NCBI GenBank assembly: GCA_026399435.1
Contig: JAPLQX010000019.1
Span: forward strand, 62,001 to 126,000
From: Rhodocyclales bacterium
Lineage (GTDB): Bacteria; Pseudomonadota; Gammaproteobacteria; Burkholderiales; Rhodocyclaceae
Reading direction: 5' to 3'
DNA length: 64,000 bases
The position numbers and the translations under genes are program-made. The notes beneath the pieces are model-generated. The model had not been told where the DNA came from. It saw nothing but the letters and a program-made list of their open reading frames with translations, and ran no database searches. Position 1 is the first letter of the stretch; every line of letters starts with the position of its first letter. Shown in pieces: positions 36,362-44,963 of the stretch.

Positions 36362-37318
36362 ATGCTGAACGGCGGCAATACACTGCAAGAGAGCGTTGCC
36401 CTGCAACGCGCGGCGCTGAAGAAAATCATCGAGGAACCGCTGCGTTGCGCGGCGCAGGCCAGCGCGGCCGCCTGGGGCAACCGCGCCGGCCTCAACGCCG
36501 AGCTGGCCGGATTGTTCCCGAGCGTGCCCCACTGCCGCTACCTGTACGCCATGAATATCGATGGCGTGCAGATTTCCGACAATGTCAGCGCAACTGGAGT
36601 CAACGAGGCCGATTTCGGTCGCAACCGCTCGCATCGGCCCTACATGCGCGAATCCCAGCCGGCCACGGGTTTCCTGCTTTCGCGCTCCTACATCACGCTG
36701 CGTGAGCGACGCCCCGGGCTGACCGCCATCCAGCTCGTGCGTAACGCCGCCGGTGCTGCCATCGGTTTTCTCGGCGCCGATTTCTACCTTCACGACCTGC
36801 CGCTGACGCGGGAGCGCTTCGAGGAGAAGCGCCAGTGGCGGCAGCTGCGCGGCGATCCGTCGATCCGCAGCCAGGTCTTCCATCAGACGCGCAGCGAGAG
36901 CGAGATGGATCGCCAGTTGAGCACCGTGCTCGGTATCGTCGAGGAGTTGATGGTCGATCACGGCATGTACCACATCATGCTGCACTTCTCGAGCAGCCGC
37001 GCGGTGTATTGGATGCTCGACGATCCCTACCGCTATCGTCTGTTCGACATTCAGGCGCTGGTCGATGCGGACACCTGCCTCGCCTATCCGAAGCACCCCT
37101 ATCCGGCCGATGCGCTGGTGCCGAAGGAGCGCATCCGCGCCATTCTCGACACACTGAGCTCGCTGCGTTTCATCGACGAGACTTTCTATCTTCGCACCGG
37201 CACGCTCAACCTCTTCAACGGCATGGTCGGCCTGACCTTCTCCTGCGACGGTTCCCACTACATGCCCTGGGACGAGTTCCTCAAGATGGATGTGGCGTTC
37301 TGGCTGGGGACGGTTTAG
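36362..37318 (+). CDS. Cache/PDC-like sensor protein without visible output domain
   Basis: A 318-residue protein. The N-terminal half resembles a PDC/Cache sensory domain: CRYLYAMNIDGVQISDNVSATGVNEADFGRNRSHRPYM, then SRSYITLRERRPGLTAIQLVRNAAGAAIGFLGADFYLHDLPL, the pattern of chemoreceptor ligand domains. The C-terminal half (RFIDETFYLRTGTLNLFNGMVGLTFSCDGSHYMPWDEF) is unfamiliar. There is no membrane span, kinase, GGDEF or methyl-accepting domain, so it is a soluble sensor that must signal through a partner. The start may be ATG 36362 or an in-frame TTG at 36344. No obvious partner is adjacent. Confidence 0.7.
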   Translation: MLNGGNTLQESVALQRAALKKIIEEPLRCAAQASAAAWGNRAGLNAELAGLFPSVPHCRYLYAMNIDGVQISDNVSATGVNEADFGRNRSHRPYMRESQPATGFLLSRSYITLRERRPGLTAIQLVRNAAGAAIGFLGADFYLHDLPLTRERFEEKRQWRQLRGDPSIRSQVFHQTRSESEMDRQLSTVLGIVEELMVDHGMYHIMLHFSSSRAVYWMLDDPYRYRLFDIQALVDADTCLAYPKHPYPADALVPKERIRAILDTLSSLRFIDETFYLRTGTLNLFNGMVGLTFSCDGSHYMPWDEFLKMDVAFWLGTV

Positions 37319-37382
37319 GAGCCGGTGCCGACCCGCGTCGCGCTGACCCCGAAAAGCCAACTCCCTCGTTTACACTTCAGGC

Positions 37383-37952
37383 GTGGATGAATCGCGCACT
37401 GACGAGACGCTCATGCTGGCCTATCGCGATGGCGATGCGGCGGCTTTCGAGGCGCTCTACGCCCGTCATCGCGGCCGCCTGTTCCGTTATTTGCTGCACC
37501 AGTGCGGCAGGCGCGAGCAGGCGGATGAAATGTTTCAGGAGATATGGATGTCGGTGATTCGCGCCCGCAGCGGCTACGAGGTGTCGGCCAGGTTTGCGAC
37601 CTGGCTCTACCGCATCGCCCATAACCGGCTGATCGATGGTTTTCGTGCGCGCGGCCGGCTGGCTGAATTCGAGGTCGATGCCGGCGATGCCGAGGGCGAC
37701 CCGCCCGATTGCCCGGCACCTGCCAGCGAACAGCCGGAGCGTCTGCTCGAGCGCGCGCAACTGGCGGGCCGCCTGCTGGCCGCCATCGCGACCTTGCCGG
37801 CTGCGCAGCGTGAAGCCTTCCTGCTGGCGACAGAGGGCGGCCTGACGGTCGAGGAAATCGGCAATGCCACGGGCACCGGCTTCGAGACCGCAAAAAGCCG
37901 TTTGCGTTACGCCTATTCGCGGCTGCGCACCGAACTGGGGGATCTGCAATGA
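37383..37952 (+). CDS. ECF-type RNA polymerase sigma factor
   Basis: A 189-residue sigma-70 family protein with region 2 (AAFEALYARHRGRLFRYLLHQC, EQADEMFQEIWMSVIRARSGY, FATWLYRIAHNRLIDGFRA) and region 4 (LPAAQREAFLLATEGGLTVEEIGNATGTGFETAKSRLRYAYSRL). It starts at GTG 37383 and overlaps the next gene by 4 bases. That gene has a single membrane span and fits an anti-sigma role. It is distinct from rpoE at 6971. The signal is unknown. Confidence 0.9.
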   Translation: MDESRTDETLMLAYRDGDAAAFEALYARHRGRLFRYLLHQCGRREQADEMFQEIWMSVIRARSGYEVSARFATWLYRIAHNRLIDGFRARGRLAEFEVDAGDAEGDPPDCPAPASEQPERLLERAQLAGRLLAAIATLPAAQREAFLLATEGGLTVEEIGNATGTGFETAKSRLRYAYSRLRTELGDLQ

Positions 37953-38821
37953 GCCGTCCCAACCTGCCACCGGGGCCCGAGGTGCCGCAGTCGACCGTGA
38001 GCGCACTCCATGCGCTTTATCACGAAGCGGCCGGGGCCGAGCCCGGGCCCATGCTTGATCGCAGCATCCTCGATGCGGCGCGGGCCGAACTGCGGGTTGA
38101 TCGCGCCACCCAATCAAGGCGGCCGATACCGTGGTGGAAGGGCTGGCTGCCCGTGACATCTGTCATTGCCCTTGCGGTCGTGGGGCTGTCGGTCACTTGG
38201 CGCGTGATGGACGAACAGGAGCGCCACCTGCGCGAGGAAATGAGCGCAGCGCAGACGGCAGGTGAAACCGCGGGGAGAGCCACACCGGCGGAACGCCCCG
38301 CTGAAGCCAAGCCGTCGCTTGATGCCCCCGCGCCGGCGGCGGAGAAAAGTCGCCGCGTCGAATCGACAGCGGCCAGGGATGCGCCGGTTGGCGTGCCAAT
38401 GCCTGCAGCGATGCCAGCCCCCGCCGCCCCGGCAACGATGGCACCCGCGTTGGTCGAGGAGGCCGTGAAAAAAAGCCAGCGCGCCGAAAAGGATGAACCG
38501 CGGGAAAGGCGCGACACAGGTGCTGCCGCGGAATCCGCTTCGAGCTCGGCGCGCGCCCTGGGCAAGCTCGAAGCTCAACGCCTCGGCACCAGCGCCAGCG
38601 GCGGAACAACTGCTGACTCGTTGGCCAAGCCGTCTACCAACTCATCCGCCAAATCCGTCGCCGCGCCTATAGCCGATCCCGCGACGCCCGAAGCTTGGCT
38701 GCAACACATCCGCGAACTGCGTGCCGCCGGACGCAGCGCAGAAGCGGCGCAAAGCCTTGCGCGGTTTCGGGCGCGTTACCCTGACTTTGTGCTGCCGGAT
38801 GATCTGCTCAACCTGAAATAG
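37949..38821 (+). CDS. Putative anti-sigma factor, single-span membrane protein
   Basis: A 290-residue protein. A short cytoplasmic part (VSALHALYHEAAGAEPGPMLDRSILDAAR) resembles the N-terminus of proteobacterial anti-sigma factors; a membrane span follows at about residues 66-86 (WLPVTSVIALAVVGLSVTW), then a long Ala/Pro/Glu-rich periplasmic linker (about residues 95-240) and a C-terminal module EAWLQHIRELRAAGRSAEAAQSLARFRARYPDF. It overlaps the sigma factor gene, the normal arrangement for sigma/anti-sigma pairs. It lacks the zinc-type HxxxCxxC motif. Function is inferred from position. Confidence 0.7.
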   Translation: MSRPNLPPGPEVPQSTVSALHALYHEAAGAEPGPMLDRSILDAARAELRVDRATQSRRPIPWWKGWLPVTSVIALAVVGLSVTWRVMDEQERHLREEMSAAQTAGETAGRATPAERPAEAKPSLDAPAPAAEKSRRVESTAARDAPVGVPMPAAMPAPAAPATMAPALVEEAVKKSQRAEKDEPRERRDTGAAAESASSSARALGKLEAQRLGTSASGGTTADSLAKPSTNSSAKSVAAPIADPATPEAWLQHIRELRAAGRSAEAAQSLARFRARYPDFVLPDDLLNLK

Positions 38822-38913
38822 GCCGAGCCCCGCCGCTGTTTAACCCCGTTTCTTGAACTCCTCCGTTTATAGGCTTGCGGACATCGCAAACCTTTTCCAC
38901 CACGGAGGACATC

Positions 38914-39867
38914 ATGAAAAACCCCACGCTTGCATCCTGCATTCTCGGCGCGGCGAGTTTCCTGGCATTGCTCGGCTGCACCCAGCCCACGCTTGCCGCG
39001 CGACTGGTCGATGTTTCGATTGTCAATCGCGGCACGGGCGAGCGGCTCCAGCCCTGGCGACACGGCGGCAAGCTGTATGTCGTCGGTACGCCGGGCGACC
39101 GCTACGCCGTCGAACTCAAGGGCAAGCGCGGCGAACGTGTGCTCACCGTCCTGTCGGTGGACGGCATCAACGTGCTCACCGGCCAGACCGCCGCCATGCT
39201 GCAATCCGGCTATGTGATCGATGGCGGCCGAAGCTATGCGGTCAGCGGCTGGCGCAAGAGCATGGACGATGTCGCCCAGTTCGTGTTTACCACGCTGCCC
39301 AACAGCTACGCCGCGCGCACCGGCCGCCCGGGCAATGTGGGCGTGATCGGTGTTGCCGTCTATCGCGAAAAGGCTGCGCCGGCGCAACCGATCACGATGG
39401 CGCCGTATTCGCTGCCTGCGGAGCCCTGGCGCGCTGAATCGCGCCCACAGGCCAAGGACGAGTCTTCGCGCGATGCCCTCGACGGTGCTGCGTGGCAGGC
39501 GGATTCCGCGCCTTCTGCAATGGCCAGGAAAGCTGACAGCGACCTGAGTGGCTCCGGCAGCAACGCGCCTGCCGCCGCCGGCATGCTTGCCGAGCGACGT
39601 GCCGACCAGTCGGAATCCCGCGCAGCGTTGCGTGCAGAGGCTGAGTTGAAGTCCATGAAACTCGGCACCGGCCACGGCGAGCGCGAATATTCGCCGACGC
39701 GCCACACCGAGTTCGTGCGCAACAGCGATTCGCCCGATGAAATCATCACCATCTACTATGATTCCCGCACCAATCTCATCGCTCGCGGCATCATCCCCGC
39801 GCCGCGGCTGGCCGACCCCACGCCCTTCCCCGCAGGCGCCGGGTTTGTGCCCGATCCGTGCGGCTGA
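38914..39867 (+). CDS. Putative lipoprotein of the ECF operon
   Basis: A 317-residue exported protein. The N-terminus has a hydrophobic signal ending in a lipobox-like ALLGC (Cys about residue 22), though a Sec cleavage at TLAA is also possible. The first domain (VDVSIVNRGTGERLQPWRHGGKLYVVG ... VDGINVLTGQTA) is conserved in proteins near similar sigma factors; the middle is low-complexity, and the end (TIYYDSRTNLIARGIIPA) is short and conserved. ATG 38914 follows GGAGG. A 92-base gap separates it from the anti-sigma gene, so it is the probable target or a third operon member. Confidence 0.68.
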   Translation: MKNPTLASCILGAASFLALLGCTQPTLAARLVDVSIVNRGTGERLQPWRHGGKLYVVGTPGDRYAVELKGKRGERVLTVLSVDGINVLTGQTAAMLQSGYVIDGGRSYAVSGWRKSMDDVAQFVFTTLPNSYAARTGRPGNVGVIGVAVYREKAAPAQPITMAPYSLPAEPWRAESRPQAKDESSRDALDGAAWQADSAPSAMARKADSDLSGSGSNAPAAAGMLAERRADQSESRAALRAEAELKSMKLGTGHGEREYSPTRHTEFVRNSDSPDEIITIYYDSRTNLIARGIIPAPRLADPTPFPAGAGFVPDPCG

Positions 39868-39879
39868 ATATTTGGAGGA

Positions 39880-41163
39880 TCAGACCAGCCCATTCATCAG
39901 CTGCACATTCACCGTATCGCCTGCGCCGACTGTTTCGCGCTCGTGTTCCAGCACGATGAAGCAGTCGGCGTCGGCCATCGAGCGCAGCACGCCGGAACCC
40001 TGCGCGCCGGTGGGGCGCACGCACCACTCGCCGTTTTCCTGGAACAGGATGCCGCGCTGGAATTCGGTGCGGCCGCGGCCCTTCTTCATGGCCTCCACGC
40101 AGCGCGCGGGAAAGGCCGGGAAGGGCGGCACGGGATCGAGGCCCGCCAGCTTGAGAAGCGCCGGCCGCACGAACTGGTAGAAGGTGACCATCACCGCCAC
40201 CGGGTTGCCCGGCAGGCCGAACAGCCAGGCGCCGGGGCGTTCTGCGCCGTCCGGTTGGATGCGGCCGAAGGCCATCGGACGGCCTGGCTTCATGGCGATT
40301 TTCCAGAACGCCACTTCGCCGAGCTGGGCCATCAGCTGCTTGATGAAGTCGGCTTCGCCGACCGAGACGCCGCCGCTGGTGATGATCGCATCGGCGCAGC
40401 CGGCGGCTTCGCGAAACGCCGCTTCAAGCGCGGCCGGGTCGTCCCTGACCACGCCCATGTCGATCACGTCGCAGCCGAGCCGGGTGAGCATGCCCCACAG
40501 CGTGTAACGGTTGCTGTCATACACGGCGCCGGGCGCCAGCGGCGTGCCGATCGAGCACAATTCGTCGCCGGTGGAAAACAGCGCGACGCGCACACGGCGG
40601 CGCACCGAGACTTCGCCGATGCCCAACGACGCGATGATGCCGATCTCGGCCGGGCGCAGCTTCCTGCCGGCAGGAACAGCGGGGCGCCCCGCCTGGAGGT
40701 CTTCGCCGGCGCGGCGGGTGTTCTGGTTGCGGCGCTGGCCGGGCGGGATGATGACGGCATCGCCTTCGACGCGCACCACTTCCTGGATCGCCACGCAATC
40801 GACACCTTGCGGCAGGATCGCGCCGGTCATGATCCTCACCGTCTCGCCGGCGCCGACTCTTCCCTCGAAGGCGCGGCCGGCGAAGGCGGTGCCGATGTTC
40901 TTCAGGCGCGTTTCGCCCGTCGCGGCCAGATCGCCGAAGCGCACGGCCCAGCCGTCCATGGCCGAGTTGTCGTGGCTCGGCACGTCGATCGGCGAAATGA
41001 CATCCACGGCCAGCACGCGATCGAGGGCCTGGCGCACGAAGACCCGCTCATGGCCGGTGACGGGGCTCAACAAATCGAGGATCAGTTCGCGGGCACGATC
41101 GACGTGCAGCGAATTGGGGTCGTAGTTGTCGGCACAGGACAGGGTCTGGAGGATGGAGGTCAT
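39880..41163 (-). CDS. moeA: Molybdopterin molybdenumtransferase (MoeA)
   Basis: Inserts molybdate into adenylylated molybdopterin. The 427-residue protein has the N-terminal VDRARELILDLLSPVTGHERVFVRQALDRVLA, the PSHDNSAMDGWAV active-site loop, IMTGAILPQGVDCVA, the domain III motif TSGGVSVGEADF and LFGLPGNPVAVMVTF. ATG 41163 gives the usual N-terminus; longer upstream reading overlaps moaA. It ends 12 bases from the convergent lipoprotein gene and follows moaA by 28 bases on the same strand. Confidence 0.95.
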   Translation of the reverse strand: MTSILQTLSCADNYDPNSLHVDRARELILDLLSPVTGHERVFVRQALDRVLAVDVISPIDVPSHDNSAMDGWAVRFGDLAATGETRLKNIGTAFAGRAFEGRVGAGETVRIMTGAILPQGVDCVAIQEVVRVEGDAVIIPPGQRRNQNTRRAGEDLQAGRPAVPAGRKLRPAEIGIIASLGIGEVSVRRRVRVALFSTGDELCSIGTPLAPGAVYDSNRYTLWGMLTRLGCDVIDMGVVRDDPAALEAAFREAAGCADAIITSGGVSVGEADFIKQLMAQLGEVAFWKIAMKPGRPMAFGRIQPDGAERPGAWLFGLPGNPVAVMVTFYQFVRPALLKLAGLDPVPPFPAFPARCVEAMKKGRGRTEFQRGILFQENGEWCVRPTGAQGSGVLRSMADADCFIVLEHERETVGAGDTVNVQLMNGLV

Positions 41164-41191
41164 GACGGAGGATTTTGCGGACGGTAGAGGA

Positions 41192-42286
41192 TCAACCGCC
41201 GATATAGGACATTTCAATTTTTCCGGGACCGCCCGGCAGTGCCGTGGCGGCGGTGCGGATCTCGGAATAGCGGTCATCGCGTTCGCGCCAGACGGCGGCG
41301 ATGACGCGTCGCAGTTGCTCATTGCCGGCACCCTTGCGCAGCATGTCGCGCAGGTCGTGGCCGCTCTGGGCGAAGAGGCAGGTATAGAGCTGGCCCTCGG
41401 TGGATAGCCGGATGCGGGTGCAGCTGGAACAGAAGGCCTGCGTGACCGAGGAGATGACGCCGATCTCGCCCGCACCGTCCTTGTAGCGCCAGCGCTCGGC
41501 GACCTCTCCGGGGTAGTTGGCGTCGATCGCTTCCAGCGGAAACTCGGCGTTGATGCGGGCGATCACGTCGGCGGATGGCAGCACCTCGTCCATGCGCCAG
41601 CCGTTGGAAGTGCCGACGTCCATGAACTCTATGAAGCGCAGGATGTGGCCGCTGTTGCGGAAGTGGCGCGCCAGCGGCAGGATCTGGTCGTCGTTGCTGC
41701 CGCGCTTGACCACGCAATTCACCTTGATCGGCGCGAGGCCGGCCGCTGCGGCGGCGGCAATGCCGTCGAGCACGTCGCTGACCGGGTAATCGACGTCGTT
41801 CATGCGCTTGAATACGGCGTCATCGATGCCATCGAGACTGACCGTGACGCGCTTCAGCCCGGCATCCTTCAGCGCCTGCGCCTTCTTTACCAGCAGCGAG
41901 CCGTTGGTGGTCAGCGTCAATTCCACCGGCAGCTTCGCCAGTTGCTCGATCAGGTTCTCTATATGTCGGCGCAACAGCGGCTCGCCGCCGGTGATGCGGA
42001 TCTTCTCGACGCCCTGATCGACGAAGATGCGCGCGATACGGCCTATTTCCTCGAAGGAGAGCAGTTCCGCGCGCGGCAGGAAGGCGTGGTCATGGCCGAA
42101 CACTTCTTTCGGCATGCAATACACGCAGCGGAAATTGCAGCGGTCTGTAACCGAGATGCGCAGGTCGCGCACGCGCCGGTCGCGCCGGTCGAGCAGGGGG
42201 CCGTCGAGCGGAGCCAGGTCGTGGGTGGAGAGCGGCACGGCCTTGGGCGTACTGGCAATAGGGATAATTCGGGCCTTGGTTTTCAT
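41192..42286 (-). CDS. moaA: GTP 3',8-cyclase (MoaA)
   Basis: Radical SAM enzyme for the first step of molybdenum cofactor synthesis. The 364-residue protein has the N-terminal cluster motif CNFRCVYC, the SAM-binding [11 protein letters not shown], and the C-terminal second cluster [20 protein letters not shown] with Cys-x2-Cys-x13-Cys. It ends with the essential Gly-Gly (YIGG). It lies upstream of moeA on the same strand. The ATG at 42286 is preferred over one 14 codons upstream. Confidence 0.96.
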   Translation of the reverse strand: MKTKARIIPIASTPKAVPLSTHDLAPLDGPLLDRRDRRVRDLRISVTDRCNFRCVYCMPKEVFGHDHAFLPRAELLSFEEIGRIARIFVDQGVEKIRITGGEPLLRRHIENLIEQLAKLPVELTLTTNGSLLVKKAQALKDAGLKRVTVSLDGIDDAVFKRMNDVDYPVSDVLDGIAAAAAAGLAPIKVNCVVKRGSNDDQILPLARHFRNSGHILRFIEFMDVGTSNGWRMDEVLPSADVIARINAEFPLEAIDANYPGEVAERWRYKDGAGEIGVISSVTQAFCSSCTRIRLSTEGQLYTCLFAQSGHDLRDMLRKGAGNEQLRRVIAAVWRERDDRYSEIRTAATALPGGPGKIEMSYIGG

Positions 42287-42475
42287 CTGGTTCCGGACTA
42301 TAAGCCGCGCGGGCGCTGGAGACAACACCTGCCGGCGCGGCAGCCGGACCCGCGCCGAAACATGGTTTTACACATCTCCGTTTTCGTTCAACAATTCGCT
42401 TACAGCTTGGGCCGAGCATCACAGTCTGGATAATCGGAATCGATCTGTTTCATTCACCCGAGAGGAGAAACACAA

Positions 42476-42832
42476 ATGAAAGTCCGCAAACTGATTGCCG
42501 CATCGCTGTTGTCACTTGGCGTCTGTGCCGCCTTCGCCCAAGCGCCGGGACCGGGTGCCGGCCCGGGTCCCGGTCAGCGGCCGAGCGCCGAAGAGAAGGA
42601 AAAGCGCTGCCAGGCCAATCCCGAGAAGTGTGCGCAGATCAAGGAGAACATCGAGAAGCGGCGCGCGGAAAATCAGGCCAGGCGCGACGAGTTCAAGAAG
42701 AAGTGCGATGCCGACCCCAAGGCCTGCGAAGAGAAGAAGGCGCAGATACGGGAGAAGGTCGAGGAGCGTCGCGAACAGCGGCAGGAACGGCGCGAGAACA
42801 TGCAGAACGCACCGCGCCCGCCCGTCAAATAG
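42476..42832 (+). CDS. Small secreted charged helical protein
   Basis: A 118-residue precursor with a clear signal peptide (KLIAASLLSLGVCAAFAQ, cleavage about residue 21), a Gly/Pro-rich linker and a highly charged Lys/Glu/Arg helix containing two spaced Cys pairs (RCQANPEKC and KCDADPKAC), each with Cys separated by seven residues. The repeated Cx7C helical units could form a helical hairpin held by disulfides. GAGGAG lies upstream of the ATG. Divergent from moaA and convergent with the flavoprotein gene. I do not recognise a named family. Confidence 0.7.
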   Translation: MKVRKLIAASLLSLGVCAAFAQAPGPGAGPGPGQRPSAEEKEKRCQANPEKCAQIKENIEKRRAENQARRDEFKKKCDADPKACEEKKAQIREKVEERREQRQERRENMQNAPRPPVK

Positions 42833-42836
42833 GCGC

Positions 42837-44072
42837 TTAGCTGAGCAGCGAAGCGAGGTCGAAAGCAGGATCGGCCGCTTGCTCCGGCGTGGGCGAGATG
42901 TCCTTGTCGAAGAGCTTGCGGCCGTTCATGTGATCGGCCGGCTGGTTCAGCGAGTCGATCGCGATCAGCTTGTCGGCGCGGTAGTAGTAGGCGGAGAACT
43001 TCTGTGTCGTGGCATCGCCGCGCGTGACCACCTGATCGAAGCCGGTCGTCAGTCCCAGCATTTGCAGCTTGACGTCGTATTGATCGGACCAGAACCACGG
43101 CGCCGCATGGAAGGGTCGTTCGCGGCCGAGCAGTGCCGCAGCGGCCGACCTGCCCTGCTCGAGGGCGTTCTGCACCGATTCGAGCCGGCGCAGGCTGCCG
43201 TCGTCGAGGCGCCGTGCGGTGCAGTCGCCTGCGGCAACGATGGCCGGGTCGGAGGTACGGCCGCAAGCATCGACCACGATGCCGCCATTGACTTCGAGGC
43301 CCGCGGCCTGGGCCAGTTCGGCATTGGGGATGATGCCGATGCCGACCAGCACCAGGTCGGCGGGAAATTCGCGGCCGTCCTTGGTTCTTACCGCCGCGAT
43401 CCTGCCTTCATGGCCGACCAGTTCCGAAACCATGGCGCCGAGCACCACTTCGGCTCCGTGGCGGGTGTGCAGGTCGAGGTAGAACTGCGAAATCAGCGGC
43501 GGCACGACGCGCGCCATGAGGCGGTCCGCCGCTTCCAGCACGGTGACCTTCTTGTCCTTCTTGCGGGCGACGGCGGCGACTTCAAGGCCGATGAACCCGC
43601 CGCCGATGATCACCACGTTCTGCGCGGTCTCCAGCGCCGCTGCGATCGCTTTCGCGTCGTCCAGTGTGCGCAGACCCTGCACGCCCTGCCAGTCGGCGCC
43701 CGCCAGCGGCAGCGGGCGCAGGCGCGACCCGGTGCATAGCGCGAGGCAGTCGTAGGCCAGCGTCGAACCGTCGCCCAGCGTGACCTGCTTCGCGGCGCGG
43801 TCGATCGTCGTGGCGCCAGTGCCAGCGCTCTGCGTCCCTGTGGGAACTCTCAGTGCAATGTTCTTCTTCGCCAGTACTTCTGCGGGTCGCATCATCAGTT
43901 GCGCTTCAGCGGTCTGACCGAGCAGAAAACCCTTGGACAGCGGCGGGCGCTGATAGGGGGCGTGCGCTTCGTTGCCGATCAGGGTGATGTGTCCCTCGTA
44001 GCCTTCGCTGCGCAGCGTCTCGGCGACGGTAAGGCCCGCCAGACCGGCCCCGATGATCAACATCCCGCTCAT
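42837..44072 (-). CDS. FAD-dependent ferredoxin/rubredoxin reductase-like protein with in-frame repeat insertion
   Basis: A 411-residue pyridine-nucleotide-disulfide-oxidoreductase-fold enzyme of the BphA4/ferredoxin reductase type. It has FAD motif IIGAGLAGLTVAETL at the start, YQRPPLSKGFL, NAD motif VVIIGGGFIGLEVAAVA, the second FAD motif IVAAGDCTA, and the C-terminal reductase domain APWFWSDQYDVKLQMLG. Such enzymes pass electrons from NADH to a ferredoxin partner; none is adjacent. At about residues 75-86 the peptide RVPTGTQSAGTG interrupts the conserved NIAL...ATTIDRAAKQV stretch and is encoded by a repeat shared with recO. Confidence 0.9.
   Translation of the reverse strand: MSGMLIIGAGLAGLTVAETLRSEGYEGHITLIGNEAHAPYQRPPLSKGFLLGQTAEAQLMMRPAEVLAKKNIALRVPTGTQSAGTGATTIDRAAKQVTLGDGSTLAYDCLALCTGSRLRPLPLAGADWQGVQGLRTLDDAKAIAAALETAQNVVIIGGGFIGLEVAAVARKKDKKVTVLEAADRLMARVVPPLISQFYLDLHTRHGAEVVLGAMVSELVGHEGRIAAVRTKDGREFPADLVLVGIGIIPNAELAQAAGLEVNGGIVVDACGRTSDPAIVAAGDCTARRLDDGSLRRLESVQNALEQGRSAAAALLGRERPFHAAPWFWSDQYDVKLQMLGLTTGFDQVVTRGDATTQKFSAYYYRADKLIAIDSLNQPADHMNGRKLFDKDISPTPEQAADPAFDLASLLS
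43814..43850 (-). repeat. Palindromic repeat family B, copy inside the flavoprotein gene
   Basis: On the minus strand the element starts AGAGTTCCCACAGGGACGCA and ends GCGCTGGCACTGGCG. It is nearly identical to the recO copy at 16448-16485 and is read in the same frame (RVPTGTQSAGTG here, [12 protein letters not shown] there). Confidence 0.85.
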
Positions 44073-44273
44073 GAGTGTGTCTCCAGAAAGTGTGCAAGCT
44101 CGTCGAGGCAGGACTTTAACTTAGTACTCGTCGCAGCGCAGCCAGCAACTCCCTTTCGCGCGGCCTGGCCGCCGGCGATAGGTAGAATGCCGGTATCCGG
44201 ATCGGCGAGCTTGCCTGGGCCGGGCTTGCAGCGGGTTTGGCGGGCATCTTTTTCCAGAAGGGACAGGTAAGTC

Positions 44274-44963
44274 ATGAAATTCTTTTTTGCGGTCTTTATG
44301 CTTCTTTGCGCCAGCGCCGGCTGGAGCGCCGACCAGCCGATGCCGCCTGCGGCGGCAGTGCTCAAGGGCGAGGTTCTGGAAGCCAAGGATGTCGACAGTT
44401 ATACCTACCTGCGCCTCAAGACCGCGGACGGCGAAATGTGGGCGGCGGTTGGCAAGGCGCCGCTGAAGAAGGGGGCCAAGGTCACGATTGAAAACGTGAT
44501 GGTCATGAACAATTTCGAAAGCAAGGCGCTGAAGAGAACCTTCCCGAAGATCGTGTTCGGCAATCTGGCCGGCACGGGTGCCGCGAGCGGGACAATCGCT
44601 GGGCATTCGGGCATGCCCAAGGCCGAGTATGCCGGCGACGTCAAGGTGCCGAAGGCCAGCGGCCCGGAGGCGCGAACCGTTGCGGAAGTCGTGACGAAGA
44701 GCGCCGAACTCAAGGACAAGGCGGTGCTGATTCGCGGCAAGGTCGTGAAGTACTCGCCGGGGATCATGGGCAAGAACTGGATCCATTTGCGCGATGGATC
44801 GGGTTCGGCTGCGGACCAGACGAATGACCTGCTGGTGACGACCATGGATCCGGCCAAGGTCGGCGATGTTGTCGTGGTCAAGGGTGTAGTTCGCACCGAC
44901 AAGGACTTCGGGTCCGGCTATGCGTACAAGGTGCTCGTCGAAGAGGCCAAGCTGCAGCAGTGA
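44274..44963 (+). CDS. Periplasmic protein with OB-fold-like domains
   Basis: A 229-residue precursor with a signal peptide (FFFAVFMLLCASAGWSA). Two strand-rich segments follow: KGEVLEAKDVDSYTYLRLKTADGEMWAAVGKAPLKKGAKVTI and, after a linker, LKDKAVLIRGKVVKYSPGIMGKNWIHLRDGSG ... VGDVVVVKGVVRTDKDFGSGYAYKVLVEEA. Both look like OB folds of the kind found in periplasmic NrfJ-like proteins; the second is the clearer one. The stop overlaps the GTG of the transglycosylase gene. Ligand unknown. Confidence 0.72.
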   Translation: MKFFFAVFMLLCASAGWSADQPMPPAAAVLKGEVLEAKDVDSYTYLRLKTADGEMWAAVGKAPLKKGAKVTIENVMVMNNFESKALKRTFPKIVFGNLAGTGAASGTIAGHSGMPKAEYAGDVKVPKASGPEARTVAEVVTKSAELKDKAVLIRGKVVKYSPGIMGKNWIHLRDGSGSAADQTNDLLVTTMDPAKVGDVVVVKGVVRTDKDFGSGYAYKVLVEEAKLQQ

